From positions 1,236,675 to 1,300,674 of the forward strand of contig VXBA01004877.1 of assembly GCA_013399895.1 (NCBI GenBank): DNA of 64,000 nucleotides, written 5' to 3'. Below the pieces are notes generated by a model. That model worked only from the letters and a program-made list of their open reading frames with translations, was not told the DNA's origin and ran no database searches. Origin of the DNA: Serilophus lunatus. Its lineage: Eukaryota; Chordata; Aves; Passeriformes; Eurylaimidae. This document shows, piece by piece, positions 38,045 to 51,628 of the stretch. The translations under genes and the position numbers were made by a program. Numbering within the stretch: position 1 is the first letter of the stretch; the number at the start of each line of letters is the position of its first letter.

Positions 38045-41000
38045 GACTGTTCAAATAACAGAAAAATACAGTTAAGTAAAACTCTGAAACTATGCCAATA
38101 ATAAAGCTGTACTGAAAACTTACTGCCACTGCACAGTAACAGAGACTTTGGGTCCTACAAGGTATTGTGACTCTTTACCTAAAGAGTCATTTGCTTAAAT
38201 GAAGTAAAAATATATTAGAAGCATAAACATCAGAACATTACAGAGATATAGAAATAATCTCAGAAAAAGACTGCAGTGCAGGTTATTTATAAAATGAAGC
38301 TATTTTACGAGTCATGAAAATACACACAAGACACTTCAGGGCAGACTTAGTTCTGTCCTCAGAAAAATCATACAGAGATGCAGTGATGTTGTGGTCCAAA
38401 AGTAAACTACATTTACTTCAAGGACAGATCTACATTTCCAAAAAATACTCGGTTGTGATGGTGCACTTTATCTGGAATCCCTGCTCTGAATAAGCACTGG
38501 AGCACAGCCAACCTCTCAGTCCTTGACTGGTACCAAGTGCCTCACTGTGATTCCTTTTGAAGCCGTCTATGCTGCCTGCAGGGTGTGTGTCGGAGATGGC
38601 GCTAATTGGGTGTGTATAATCACAAACTGTTGCAAGGGGAAATCCATGAAAGTGAAGGCATCCGGCAGCTGTGGGACACACCCTTGAAGGAGACAAACAC
38701 TCTGCTGCCACATCTTCAAAGCAAACTGGATGAGTACACTCCTTCAGCAACAGCCCTTTTTTACATTACACCATGGAAAGACTCCAAGTCCCACAAAGGG
38801 CAAAGAACAGAGCCCTATGCTACACGCAGTATTTAAAAGAAGAGGAAAAGATCACAGCAATCAAGCCTACAGCCTTAGCCTTAGTCTGTGCCATGAAGGA
38901 TTGAAATCGCAGATGTTCACTTGCTGTGAACAGTGCCTTTTCCTTTGCAATACACACGAATATGAGGCCAGAACTAGCCGTTTTAGGAGGGACTATTTCT
39001 TTCTGCATTTTTCTCCCTGCCATTTCACAACAGGAGTGTAATTCAGTGCATTTTTCTATTTGGTACCCAGAATAGCTTTACACAGATGGAAAACAATAAT
39101 ATCTTCCTCTTTCCATCAGCAGGTCTCAACAGACTTTACTACAGCAATGAAAAGTAGCGCATCACTACATACATTTTACTTATTGAAGAGGCATCAGATC
39201 ACTATGGGGTTTGTCCTCTATACTTGGGATAAGCTGTACACTTGCAAACTTCAAAGCCCGAAGGGTCATCTGCCTAGAGAGTAAGATTAATTTCCAGCCC
39301 TACCATCCCATGAGACATGACTTCTTGGGATAACTTCTTACTGGTTATGTCAAATCAATTTTAGTACAAGCTTGGCCTAATTCCTTTATAGGAAAAATTA
39401 AAACCTCTGTCTGTAGTTATGTTGTTAAGAGAAAGTTTGTTGGGGCTGTTCTTTTTATAAAGTTTCAACAAGTTGCCCTTATTTATGGCCCCAGATAGAA
39501 AAGTCATTTCACAAAATAAGAAGATGAGGCGATGAGCCATATTCCAATGCATAATGGAAAGTCTCATGCCACTGCTATCACAGGCTCTCTCTTGTCTGTA
39601 TGTAAATGCTTAACCTTATTGAAGTACTGAAGTGTAGTAGTACATAGAGCTGGAGACTTTTTATTACTTTTAGGCTTGAGATCAAAGGCTTGAGACCATT
39701 CTCTCTTTCTCCAGAGTTTACTAATACTAATGCAAAAGCAGAAAATAACTCACAAGTAAGGTAATTTTGGAGGATGCTGGAAACACAGAAACCCTTACAT
39801 CTATTGAGTATTCATTCAAAGCATTTGCCTGGGGAACAGACTGTTTCATATAGCAAAGTCAGTAATTTTCAAGGATCATTTCTTCCAAGGCCAGGTAACT
39901 ATAGTTATACTCCCTCTGTGCTTTTTCCACACATAATAACAATAGCAACATTGCATTAAACTGGGGATCTGATAAAGGCATCCATAACAAAGCATCAGTT
40001 CCTCAACTATATTTTCTGGGAAGTGCGAAAATGACCAGAAAAACTGGCATGCAGGATACGTGTGCTTTGTACTGGAGACTCCCCCTTGCTGAAGAATTCC
40101 CACACTGCTGAACTGGCTCCAAAAAATCCCCAAAAGTGTGAGAGCAGAAAGGGAACTCACAGCTCATCTTTGCTGAGCAGTTCATAGCAAATCTACTGCA
40201 GGCATATCCTTTCCATGGGGAAATCTCATTCCTATAAAGACAGCATTGGCCATAAAGCTTGAGAATATGAGTGTTGTTTTTGGCAGATTGCAGAGGAGGA
40301 GTTTGCAGTAGCAGACATTTGAATCATGCACTAAAATTTCATCCTGATTCCTGATTTTTGTGCAACTTTGAGTCAACCATGGACTGTATTGCCACACTGA
40401 GCTAAGCAGAGAGAAATTTCAAAATACACAACTCCACCAAAGGGCAAGAGCTGCATGTGAATTAAGACTTCTAGGGCATAGCAGTCATGCTACACACACA
40501 TTGAGGAGTCCTAATTAAACTCTGAATGCTATTGTTTCTGGTCTAGATATAGACTTGGCATTCAGATAATTAAACAGAATCACACAAGTTATTCACATTC
40601 ATTCCTTCCTTGCCAAGGCACCCTTCCAAAGCAGTTATTTAGAGGAGTTCAGTCAACTTGGGAAAAGGATGCTTTAAGTGCAAGTGGTAATTACTGTTGG
40701 TACTTTCCAACATAGCAGAAATAGACGGCAATTCAATTTTGATTCTTTGCATATCCATGCTCTGAAAAAAACCTCAAAATTCATACTTCCTTCCCAAAGG
40801 GTAAACAAAAATGGTATTTTCGAGACATTGCATAAATTAAGGTCCATGTAGACCTCTGGAAAAATCATACTGTGCTGCACAATATCACCACAAGCCTATA
40901 CTATGTGCTGCTAAAAATATTACCCCAAAGCCTTTGGGTAAAGCCAAAATGAGTGTTCTGTGTGTATTTTTAACCTGGCATGCTGTGCCAGGATTGTGTT

Positions 41001-41049
41001 TCATTGCCTTAATCAACAGTACCCACAAGAATATGGCAAAATTAACAAT

Positions 41050-41071
41050 GAAACATTCCGGAACATTCCGG
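41050..41071. promoter_or_regulatory. Heat-shock-element-like array / tandem 10-mer
   Basis: The 10-mer 'aacattccgg' is repeated exactly at 41052-41061 and 41062-41071. Within it TTC-cg-GAA-ca-TTC (41056-41068) is a perfect three-unit inverted GAA array, with a fourth GAA at 41050-41052 one base out of register. This fits the HSF binding consensus; CATTCC also matches TEAD/MCAT cores. Function is only inferred, since it sits deep in an intron. Confidence 0.35.
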
Positions 41072-42509
41072 TTTCTAAAAGCATATAAAACAAAAATTGT
41101 CATGACAGCACTACCCTGACACCTATTTATAATCTCTCTGAACATATAATACGATAAAGGCACTTAGAAGGAAGAAGAACCAAACAAGGAACAAAACAGC
41201 ACAGCAACCTTCTCTACTTCTTTCTTCATAATTCTCCTACTAATGTGTCAAGTAGGCTCTTTGTATCTTGTGCTCGGATCCTTATTGGTGTCTGTGGCTT
41301 TAATTGTACTTTCGGATCCTGAGAACGGAAAGGGTGGCTAAAATGCCTGAATGGGGAAATAGCTGAACCATGACTAAGGAAGACAATGAAGTCCCATGTT
41401 GGACTCCAAGAAGCATCTGGTATGACTCAGAATATTTCCTAGAGCTGACAGTTACAGTACAGTTGAGCAGCTGACTTACCACTTCTAGAAAGAGGATTTT
41501 TGCTCAAATAACTCCAACAGAATATGGAAATGCCACCCACAGCCCTGAAAGAGCTGACCCCTTGCAATCTCACTCACTTTCAGAAAGTGGAAGAGTTTTC
41601 ACCTCCTCTTCTTCTGTTTCAGTTGTTCTGTGCCATGCAGAGTTTCACCTGCATTGCGCAGCCATGGCACTTGAAATAAATATCCATATGCAGAAGAACT
41701 CAAGTGATTAGAGTTCATATGTAGTATATACCTTACCTTTAAGTGAAGCAGTTAAAAAACACTCCTCTGTGCACATTACATACAAGTCTATTGGCATAAA
41801 GAGGAAATACAGCATAAGATTCTTAACCAATTTCAAACAAGTGCCCAATATCACAGTGAAATGTACCCACCAAAAATGCTTTCAATTTACTTGCTTACTG
41901 GACTGGTATTCATAAAATTTGTTCCATCCTCTTTGATAAGATTACTGCAACAAGGATTTGACTGCCTGTGTTACATGATCTGTGGTTTGTATATCTAACC
42001 AGAAAATACAAGAACCATACAAGGACTCTGCTCTAGAACAGCTTGCAAATCCATTATAAAGAGGTATTTTGGAATAAAATGTTAGGATCAACAAAAAGAT
42101 GAGCAAATTTAGGAGTGTTCACTGGAATCTGACACTGAAGGTTCAAAGCCAGATCCTGGTTTCTGAATACATGAATTTTTTCAGTTAAAATACAAATACT
42201 AATATCCATATTTATCCACTTGCAAATATCCATCACATGGTTGGCAATGATAACCGCAGCTGTACGTCTAAAGCTATATGATAGAGCTTATCATGAATTT
42301 ATACAAAGTTTTCTGATGGAAAAAACCCCAACAACTCTAAATGCTCTATGGGTTTAATATTCAGAAAGAATGTAATCTCCTAAAGGATTTTCTACCAAAA
42401 ATCCCATCTTTCATAGGCCCAGTTGCCTGAAGTCTACAGCCTATATGCTCAACACTGATTTCCTATGGTCAAATAGACCTAATTCGCGTTTCCAGAACTC
42501 CAACATTTA

Positions 42510-43075
42510 TCATAGAATAGTTTGGGCTGAAAGGCATCATAAAGATCATCTTGTTCCAACCCCTCTGCCATGGGCAAGGACACCTTTCATTAGACCAGGT
42601 TACTCAGAGCCCCATCCAGCCTTTTACTCTCCTGAGGATGGGGAATTCACAACTTCTCTGGGCAACCTGTTCCACTGCCTCAACATCCTCACAGTAAAGA
42701 ATTTCTTCCTAATATATAATTTAAACCTACTCACTTTCAGTTTGAAGCCATTCCTCCTTGTCTCACCTCTATGTGCCCTTGTACTAAGCCTCTCTTCATC
42801 TTTCTTGTAGGCTTCCTTCAGGTACTGGAAGGCCACAATTAGATCAGCCCAAAGCATATTCTTTTCCAGGCCAAACAACACAATTCTCTCATCCTTCCCT
42901 TGTAGAAGGGGTGCTCCATCCCTCTAATCATCTTGGTGGCCCTACTCTGGATTTTTTCCAACAGGTTGACGTCTTTCTTGTGCTGGGGACCTAAAATTGG
43001 ATGCAGTGCTCTAGGCAGGGTTTCACAGGAGTGGAGCAGAGGGGCAGAATGACCTTCTCCCTAGTCACAACCTAG
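42510..43075 (-). repeat. CR1 LINE, 3' end of ORF2 plus 3' UTR
   Basis: Minus-strand CR1. The 3' end is near 42510 ('actattctatga' on the minus strand). The minus strand contains the terminal reverse-transcriptase phrase 'KKFFTVRMLRQWNRLPREVV' (about 42640-42710) and, towards the right end, the antisense of 'gaccaccaagatgattagag'. It is 5'-truncated, in the same orientation as BMPER, and carries stops, so it is inactive. Confidence 0.95.
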
Positions 43076-43873
43076 AAAAAAATTCCTAAATTTCATAATT
43101 TCCTATTTAGAATTTCTTAAGCCAGTAAGATTCCTTACTATACATACTGTTCTGACATAACATAGCAGTATTCAAGATATTTCGACTGACCACATTCTAT
43201 GTGTGTATGATGTCTTTCTTATGAGAGGAAAAGAAATGGAGAATAACTTAGCAGATCTTCTCAATATCCATACTAGTACCCTACATTTCCATTCACTGCG
43301 TGCATATGCTTAGCATAGCACTTAACACTGCTAAAGTGAATTTGCCTTATGACAAGGACACTCCATTGTAATGGAACTTTCAGTGTCCCCTGGCATAGCT
43401 ATCAAGGAAAATCCATCATCGTTTTGATCTTCTGCATTATGTAATTGACATAAAATTTTATCTTTTGCTCCATGACTTTTAAAGAATACTTCCCCCTTAG
43501 TCTCCAGTTCTACAGACACAAGTGGAGACTGAGCTGCCATATCTTATCTACAGAGGAGAATACTAATCATTTCAATTCAATTTCAAAAAGACAGATGTTT
43601 TAATACCTAACTTTATGCATTAAAGTGTTACTTTCAACCAACAATTAAACTTTGTTATTATGCTTCATACAGTGCAAATGAACACGGCATAGACTAAATG
43701 GTTCTAATATAACTGCATCGACTTTCAGTCTGGTAGACACAGAGCCCATTAGTGTATTCTGTGTGACAGCCCTCATCTGAGAAGAGCCAGAGGTTTTTCA
43801 TGACCTTATAAACATCCTAGATAGAACCTCAAAAATTATTATACAACTTTTGAAGTCATGGCCCTACAGAAAC

Positions 43874-43899
43874 AAACCATGTAGATAAACCATGTAGAT
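43874..43899. repeat. Two-copy 13-bp tandem repeat
   Basis: 'aaaccatgtagat' occurs at 43874-43886 and 43887-43899 without mismatch. A small tandem duplication in intron DNA; no function is suggested. Confidence 0.85.
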
Positions 43900-45242
43900 A
43901 TATCAATAGCATATTGTCATAGCGATTAGATAAACATATAAAATAATACAAGTTTTAAATCTTCTAAAATAAAAATTCAAACCAGATCATCTCCTTCTGT
44001 CTACTGACAAAATGTATTGTGTCCTGCTATACTATCACAAAAATATGCCATATTCAATAACAAGCACAATGAGAACATGAAGCAGGAAATATTTCTGAAC
44101 TATAAACATAAACTGAAGTTATCTTCAGCTTTTGATGATGATTCATTGTATATATTTCCAAGGAGGTCTTGTGATATAATAATAAACAAGCTGGCTAGTT
44201 TAGAAACTCACATTCTTAAACTCTGCAGAGCCCATTCCCTGGTTTAATCCATATAAAATTAACTTCAACCAAGTGAGTTTTTTCCTCTAGGTGGCTGCAG
44301 AGCATTTAAAAATTTGTTGGCTCCAGACGGAAAAAGAAAGAGAGCAAGGAAAAGAGCAGATACGAGACTGCTACTTAGAAAACAGCTTTCTTCCTCATCT
44401 TGCTGTCTTTACAAACCTAAGCCAAATTCTCAACTCAGCAAACTCAGACTCACTGAGCACGCCACCTTCCAGCCTGTCGCATCCTCACAGTACATTTCAT
44501 CCCAGAGGTCTCCCTGTTTGCTCTTCATCAAATTGCTAAAAATAAGACTTTGAAGAAATAGCACAAGAGCCAGATTACCTGAATAGAAAAATTAAAAAAA
44601 CCCCACTCTGTTTCTGTCTTTTATGGCTTCCTGTGTGGTCCTGGCCCAGACCCATACAAAGACATAGGCACATAAAGCATGATTTAGGCAGGATTCAAGC
44701 ACATGAATGCAAAACTCCAGTGCTAGTGTGGTTGGCCTGACTCCGATGAGGTTGGCCTTTTCATGCTGGATACTTAGTTCCTGCCTTTACATTTCCTCAG
44801 GCGCCTCTGCTTTCGCCCTGCGTGTTCTTGAGACCCCATGGGCATTGGCAGGTATAAGCCTGACTGGCACCCCAACAGTGAGGCCCACCAAGGATGGCTG
44901 TCTTAAAACAGTAGCAGTGCTGCTATGGTTCTATTCAAGATCGAATGGAGCAGAGGGAGAGAGTTGTCACAGTGACACAGGATTCAGCCAGGAGGCAGAG
45001 ACCTGGTTTCTGCTCTCTGATCTGTTTGACTTAGCCTGCTACTTCACACGCAGAAAGCTTTGGCTAAAATATGCTTTGCATACTACCACATTTCTTTAAC
45101 CTTCCTGAGTGCAAGATCTCAAGTGCAAAACACTGCACGGAGCATGAAGACACAATGGATGAAACGCTCACTGGCTCCAGTAAAATGGATGCAGATTTTC
45201 CTGCTGACAACATTGGAGCCAAGACTCAGAACTGCCATCAGC

Positions 45243-45271
45243 TTTTTGGGGGTTTTTTTGGGGGTTTTTTC
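45243..45271. repeat. T/G homopolymer repeat
   Basis: Runs of five G separated by runs of five to seven T, low-complexity sequence in the long intron. The open frames across it repeat Gly-Phe pairs for that reason only. Confidence 0.7.
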
Positions 45272-46928
45272 AGTTCTGTACTTCAAGGCTTTGAAAGATC
45301 CAGACTCTTTTAAGACACAACTGGACATTAAATTCACGTTTCCTGAATTTAAATGCTATGAATTAAAATTTCCTGTACTAGACATAGTGACTCCATGATA
45401 TATCAGCCTGGCCTGGGAACCACAAAAACCCACGTGAATGTTATAAAGCCAGAATGACCTGTGTGAGGCAGGATGAGATGACGTAAGTAGATGGAGCCAA
45501 GGTTTGCTCTCAAATTTACCTTTCACTGTGTTGTTTTGGGCATGGTCATTTATTGGGCTAGATACAAAGACAGTTCTGATGTAAATCAGCAGTATTTAGT
45601 GAGAAATTATAAAAACAAAAATGAGCAGATCCTCCCTATCACAGAACAATCATGATTACTTTTCCTGTTCATCTGTGAGTCATGTCCAGTGGTGAAGATG
45701 CGAAGATAAATTCTGGACTTAGTCTAGTATACAAAATCCTAAACATCTAAATAAGTATTTGCTGGGCAGAGGTTCTGTGGAACAGATCAGTGCCCCATGA
45801 TCGCTGCCTTGAACATGCTGCCTGATGGAGCCACAAAAGCAATTCATTCTCTCTACATCACTTTTCACTCCACAGAATCTTCCATGGCCTCACTACAGAA
45901 GCAGCAGAGAGATCTCAGAGCTGCAATGGTTTGTTATGAAGCTTGCTGTCAAACTTGGCAGTGGTTGCAAGCTACCATATCCTTTCTCACCAGCAAAGTT
46001 TGTGAGTAGAAATTGTCAGTCCTGAGTGTGCTTTTCAGTCTTTGGGAAAAGCAAGGCGGCACAGCTGCAGCAAAGCAGCCCATACAGCATGCCTCCTGAA
46101 GAAGCCCAGCTAATAGGAGAGAGAAATCCCAGAAGGCAGCAAAAAAGGAAAAGCTGTTGCTAGAGGTTGTACAGGTTGTGCAGGAGGTTGTGTTCATGTT
46201 CTCCCTGGGTCTTCAGGAACCACAGTGTTTACAGTCCATACCTCACCGAGGCCACTGATTTCTTCCCTTTGAGGTGAGCATGTGGCACCCCATCAGCAGT
46301 TTTTCTGTTCCCATGGATTTTTCCACAGGTGGGGAGCCTGAGGGCCCATATGAAAGCATGAGTGGATTAGCTCTGTCAAAACAAAGATCCAGTTTTTGTG
46401 CCAGTAAGGGAAAAAAGGAGAGTGAGGGGAAAGCATAAAATAGAGAGTATGATATATAGGAGGAAAATAGTTTTTTTAATAGAATCTTTTCAAAGTTTTC
46501 CATTAAGCTTTGGTCGCTTGCAGTGCAAGTTTTGGAATGCAACTCCCTCATCCCCTTAGGATGGTCTGCATTTTATTAGGTTAGCAAGGAAGTCCAGCTT
46601 ACTCCTAACAGAGCTACTGTATGAAATGCTTCAACCTCAAGCCAAAGTGGCTAGAGTATAAGCCTCTCCTGATTGATTTTCAGCCATCATTATGGGGCCA
46701 GTGATTTAACTTAATTTTTATCATGTGCAAAATAATATTTAGTTAACAAGTATTAGTAAATAACAAATGATCACATCATAATGAACGAGATTATACAAAT
46801 CCAGATGTTACCCATATGATACTACATTTCAGCTGAGGTACCTAACTAGAAGGAATATATCAGAAGAGGGGAGGAGGTATTGGTTATGAAACAGGGGAGA
46901 TGAACTGAGTAATAAGAGAACATTAGAA

Positions 46929-46984
46929 CCTCTTCCCTCCCTTCCTCTTTTCTCCCTTCCCTTCCTCGTCCCTCTACCCTTTCA
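46929..46984 (+). repeat. Long polypyrimidine tract
   Basis: A stretch of about 55 bases almost entirely C and T (only a G near 46969 and an A near 46976), ending 'ccctttcag'. On the plus strand this looks like a strong 3' splice site, but no exon could be recognised beyond it. It is read as a simple-sequence tract in the BMPER intron. Confidence 0.7.
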
Positions 46985-48424
46985 GCAATACAGGGCATAT
47001 CAATATTAGAAATAGCTGCACTGGAAGAAGAATAACTCCAGTATCAGCAGTCAAGGATTAAAAGATATGGGGATCTGGAAAGGTGGCAGTACCGTAAGTC
47101 TGTCCTCTTGGAGCATTCAAGTGATGGGGAAGTAAGGTGGCATAAATCGTGTTACACATATATGTAGCAATTTTTACAGTTCAGAGACATACTAGGGAGG
47201 CAGAATGAAAGCTTTGCCTACCAAGATGAACTCAGAGAAAGGATGAGATACTTCGGAAGGATCAGAGGGTGTAAAAAACACTTGTTTATCTATATCAGTT
47301 CTGTATCAGCCCCGTCAGTTCTCTGTATTAAAGGTAGCCATGGTCGCCAAGGATGTCATTTAGAGGATTTCATGAGCAAATTGTTACAGGGAAAATGACA
47401 AAGTCTTCAAGATGCAATTCACTTCACAATGTAGCCTGGGTCTAGCCTTCTCAAGATGTCTTACTTTTAGATTTAACTTTACAGAGTAAAGACTGAGCCT
47501 TTTGCTTTGATTCATTCATTCATAAAATGCTACAAAAAGTGGTATGTGTGTATACAGATTTGCTCCTTTTCAACTCCTAGGTCAGTAATGCAATAGGCTA
47601 TACACTACACGCCAGGTTAGACAAAAGTCTCATTTACTCAGTTGCTTTTCCACTGCAGTGGATACCTCACTATTTGCTGGAAACAAGAAATGTAAATTTT
47701 AGCATTAGTTGTCTTGCCAAATAGGTGGATGAAATCATACAGCCATGGAGACTTATGCTTGTTCTGCACACTCCATGTGGATGTCAGCTGCAGTCAGACT
47801 TTACCTCTCTTGACTTCTAAGAAAGACTAGCACAGAAAATGTAGAAGTAAGAAATTTGTCTTATCTTGAAATCTTTTCAGAGAGATTATATTATTGGGAA
47901 TGGCAAACCCAGCAATTCTTAGAGACCTGTTTATGTAACAGTAGCAACAGTCAAGCAAAGAAAGAATCAAGATGCAACGAAGTCCTTGATCACATCTGGG
48001 CAAAGAGTACAAAGGGAATCATCACGTTTGCATGAAAAGAGTGATGGTGATGGAGTATTAACAGAAGAGGCAGAATCCCCAGAGTCAAACACTGTGGGAA
48101 TGAGTAAAAGCCACAGAAGGAAATGGAGGCTAAAGAGAAAGGCGTACAGTAAATATCTGCAGATGCTGTAGTTTGTAGTGGGGGCTTAACCAACAGGGAT
48201 GTAGTCATACACACACGTAGCACCTCACCAGTGGAAGAATATTCTTTTCAAGATCAAAAGTCAAGCAGCAATAAAATCTGTGTCAAAAAACATAAGCAGA
48301 AGAGGTTGTGCATGCTCACTTATGAACATCTGCACTAAGAAGCCACTTAAGTAACCATGCAACAGCATGGAAGAAACATCTGCAGCATGTAGACCACCAG
48401 CTGTGCAGTAATAATACTTTGAAT

Positions 48425-48535
48425 ATCCAGAGTGCCTTTCATCTGAATACTGCAAAGCATTTTCCAAACAAATTAAGCTTCACAACACCACTGTGAGCTT
48501 CTTATTTAATGGTAGGATTATTTCATCCTGCATCA
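48425..48535 (-). repeat. MIR-like ancient SINE relic
   Basis: Plus-strand 'tgcaaagcattttccaaaca' followed by 'aattaagcttcacaacacca' and 'ctgtgag...ggattattt' follows the antisense of the 3' half of MIR-type elements (cf. 'aagcgctttacat...cctcacaacaacccta...attatta'). It is diverged and non-coding, within the BMPER intron. Confidence 0.55.
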
Positions 48536-51500
48536 AAATGCCATTGCTGCCAGAATGAAAAGTAACACCTGTTTATCGTCTCACAGAAACCTTGTACAAT
48601 TTTCACGATGGGAAGTGACAAAAAGGGTGTAGTTAAGTCAAAGTGCAGGAAGACTTGAGGTAGTCAGAATTAAATGTTTAGAAATGAAAATCAGGAAAAC
48701 ATAGTATTAGCCTCCTCTTTATATGAAAACTGTCACATTAATTTTTATGCTCACATGCTGTTACTCTTTGGTCTTTATTTCACATTGGGAAAAGAGATCT
48801 TTTCTGGATGTATACTTGTAGACATGTCTACATATGTGCTCAGAAGTACAGAAAAATACCTTTCTTGGTTGTGTGTGCTCAATAAAATGTATTGCTGTGC
48901 ATTGCAAATAACTTTCCTTTGTACTCCTTCAGATCTGTTTTTATAAGGCATCTTGATGATTATACTACAGCACTGCCTTACAAGGCAGCATGCCATCTAG
49001 TAAGTCCTAAAACAAACTTCTTGCTGTTTGTGCTTTCAACCCCATGGGGTACTCCGTTAGCAGCATTCTGACCTGACTCTGCTGAGTTAGTGAGATCCGA
49101 CTACAGTTCTTAAGAACAACAAGAAAGGCTAGAGAACATGACATATATCCAACAAAGATAGGAAATATTACAGACACCACATAATGCTTTCCTCTTTCTG
49201 CTTCTTCATAGAACCACTTTTCAATCCCGCTGAAATCTTAGCGGAGGAAGCACTTTGACAGGGAAGTTGTAGCAGTGAAGCAGTCTGTTTCTTTACCAAA
49301 CAAAGTTCAGTACTGGCAGAAAAACATATGGGACAGGCTGTCCCGACAGCTAGAAAAACACACATCTTTAAAAATTAAAATTTTTTGAGGGCAGTAAGGA
49401 GATTCTGATCTGTGCTTGACACTAGCACCCTAGGATCCTAACCTATGAGTAAGGCTTTTTGATGTTATAGTTAAAGAAAAATATTAGCTAGGGCTTGGAA
49501 ATGACTAATTGTATTTCTAAGCAATTGTTAAGGGTGTTTGGATATTAACCAAATAGCTTTAGCTTTGTCTAAGGAGTCTATTTTAAGCATTTCTACATTC
49601 ACCATCTCTGAGTTGGACCCAGCTGGGCATGTGGTGGTTAACCTCAGGCCAACTTCTCCCTTCTCTCAAAAAGCCGGTTACAGGAGGACACAGCCTGGCT
49701 TGAGAAAAAAAAGCTCTTTCATGGTTAAGATTTTCCAGAAACACTTGGTGTTGGTATAACTCTGTCCCTGTTGATGCCCAGAGTAAAATTCTGTTTGTCT
49801 GTAATGCCAGGTATGGTGGAACAGCACCACCTGTTTTTGATGTCTCATCCTACACAACTAGCTCTCGAAAAGTTCTCTCACACTCACAAACTGCCTTTCC
49901 TCCAGAAAGAGCTGTTTCCTTTGTCCATGGATGCAACCAAACACATGTGCAAAGTGGCTCACTATCCCGCCAGGACTGAATACTTCATTTCAAATAAACC
50001 ATAAAATGGCATGAATTACTTGGGGAGAATAAAATGTATGTTCATTAGTTTTTCTGCTGTATGCCCATTTTGTCCATTTGTTTCATATGAGATTTTCCTT
50101 AGCCATATTTCAAAATGGTGAATAGAAGGATAAAGTCTAAAAAAAAAATCTTATTTTCAATTCTATCACACATAAGATAAGCATTTAATCTACTTTTTGA
50201 TACATGATATTAAGCTGCACACACAGTCTGACTCATTTAGAACAACGATATTAAAGGCAAGAGACTATAAAAGGTTCCTGACCATGAAGTATCAATGTTT
50301 GTTACCAACATCTATTTCCATTTTGTTTTTCCAAGATCATAACATTTGAATTGCATTTTGTGTTTTAGTTCAGATAACCTAAGAGCTCAAATGGTAACAA
50401 AGCTGAGATCAAAGCTGCACATCAGCTCCAACTCACCATTTGAAATGATAGAACTGCATTGTTTTCAAAAGACAAGGAAAAGAACTGAAATCCCTAATCC
50501 CAGATCTGACATCTGTTGCAATTTAGTAACAAACTAAACTCATTCTTCATCCCCCATACACAAATCTGCACATATGCACAATGGAACACTCAGTTTTAAG
50601 AACATTTGCCTTTGGATTTGGATGCATGTTGGGCCACTTTTAGTTTCCAGACACAACCATAAATCAGTCAAGTTTCACTAGAAAGAGCGAAGATTCACAG
50701 AGAGCCCCAGGCAAGGATCTCTATCCAACTTTCCTATCCCCAAACTGGCTCTGCAGTAATATATTAGTGTTCAGCAGTGGAATAATATCACATGTGATCA
50801 TAGTCTCAGCAGTGACAATTTATGAGTCTGTTCCCTCTTACCCTTCTACATCTGGTCCTTCACAGAGCTTGTATCATCTTCAGAAATCACATGAAAACCA
50901 TGTCTTTTCCCAACTCTGCTTTGAACTCTGTTGTTTTAGAAGTATTGTAGCAAGAGGAACAAGAGCTGTGAAGGACAATAAGGTTAAACCTCTGCTCTGG
51001 AGACACTGGAACCCATGTGACTGCATGGCTGGAGTAAGTCCTTTCCTGCCCTGCTGTGGAGCAGCTTATTACAGCATTGCAAAACCTGTATTACATAGGT
51101 TTTTAGTAACTTTGTACAAGTTTTCTAAACTGAAATTTTTCACCCTTTGCTATGAGTTTTCCATAGGCAGAAATGTCAGCAAGATAAAGGACTCCAGGTG
51201 TTTGTGAAGATTGTACTGAAGTGAAGCCCTAACATCTAGCAAGGACAGACAGCCAAAGCTGGTCTGAAGGCCTTGAATATGTTCCAGAGGACATGGAATT
51301 GTTCCAGAAGAGCAAAAGGGCACAAAGAGGAGAAGGATAGGATGAACATGGAGATCTTTTTGAGACCCCTGACCCAAACTGCAGACATGTCAGAGGCGGG
51401 GCAAGGGCAGTACCATGGGAGGGAGAGTTTGAGAAGGGGAATGTAATGGTGAGGTAATGTAATGGCTAGATAGTCTAATTAAATAATTGTATAAAACTGT

Positions 51501-51628
51501 AGAACATACGTAATTCAGTATGCTCCATTTTGAATTTATTCCTGGGGCACATGGTGCCACAATAGAGTGGGGTTTTTTCCCCCTTCTAATACTCAAAATT
51601 AGTTTGACTACTTGATTTTCAGGCATCA
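48536..51628. other. Intron DNA, no exon recognised
   Basis: Unique sequence. The longest open frame (146 codons, plus, 50767-51207) is antisense to BMPER, has no recognisable domain and no typical exon bounds, and is treated as chance. Confidence 0.5.

Larger units (their letters stand above)
43076..48424. other. Intron DNA, no exon recognised
   Basis: AT-rich sequence with short repeats listed separately. Open frames of up to 130 codons (44707-45099, plus) lack recognisable domains and are antisense to BMPER. A possible further MIR-like trace near 45000-45060 is too weak to call. Confidence 0.5.

Noticed and set aside
38430..38836. Cysteine-containing minus-strand frame (106 codons) as a possible BMPER VWC exon
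   Set aside because: Cysteine spacing does not fit a VWC domain and none of the expected BMPER residues are present; splice sites do not fit.
42445..42810. 121-codon plus-strand open frame
   Set aside because: Antisense to the CR1 reverse-transcriptase end at 42510-43075.
44707..45099. 130-codon plus-strand open frame
   Set aside because: No domain recognised and no convincing splice bounds; looks like chance in intron DNA.
48990..49370. Minus-strand frame with a Cys-x-x-Cys pair
   Set aside because: Only a chance CPIC motif; no wider domain and no splice context.
50767..51207. 146-codon plus-strand open frame
   Set aside because: No recognisable domain, no signal of codon bias, antisense to BMPER inside its intron; length is within chance for 64 kb of six-frame sequence.
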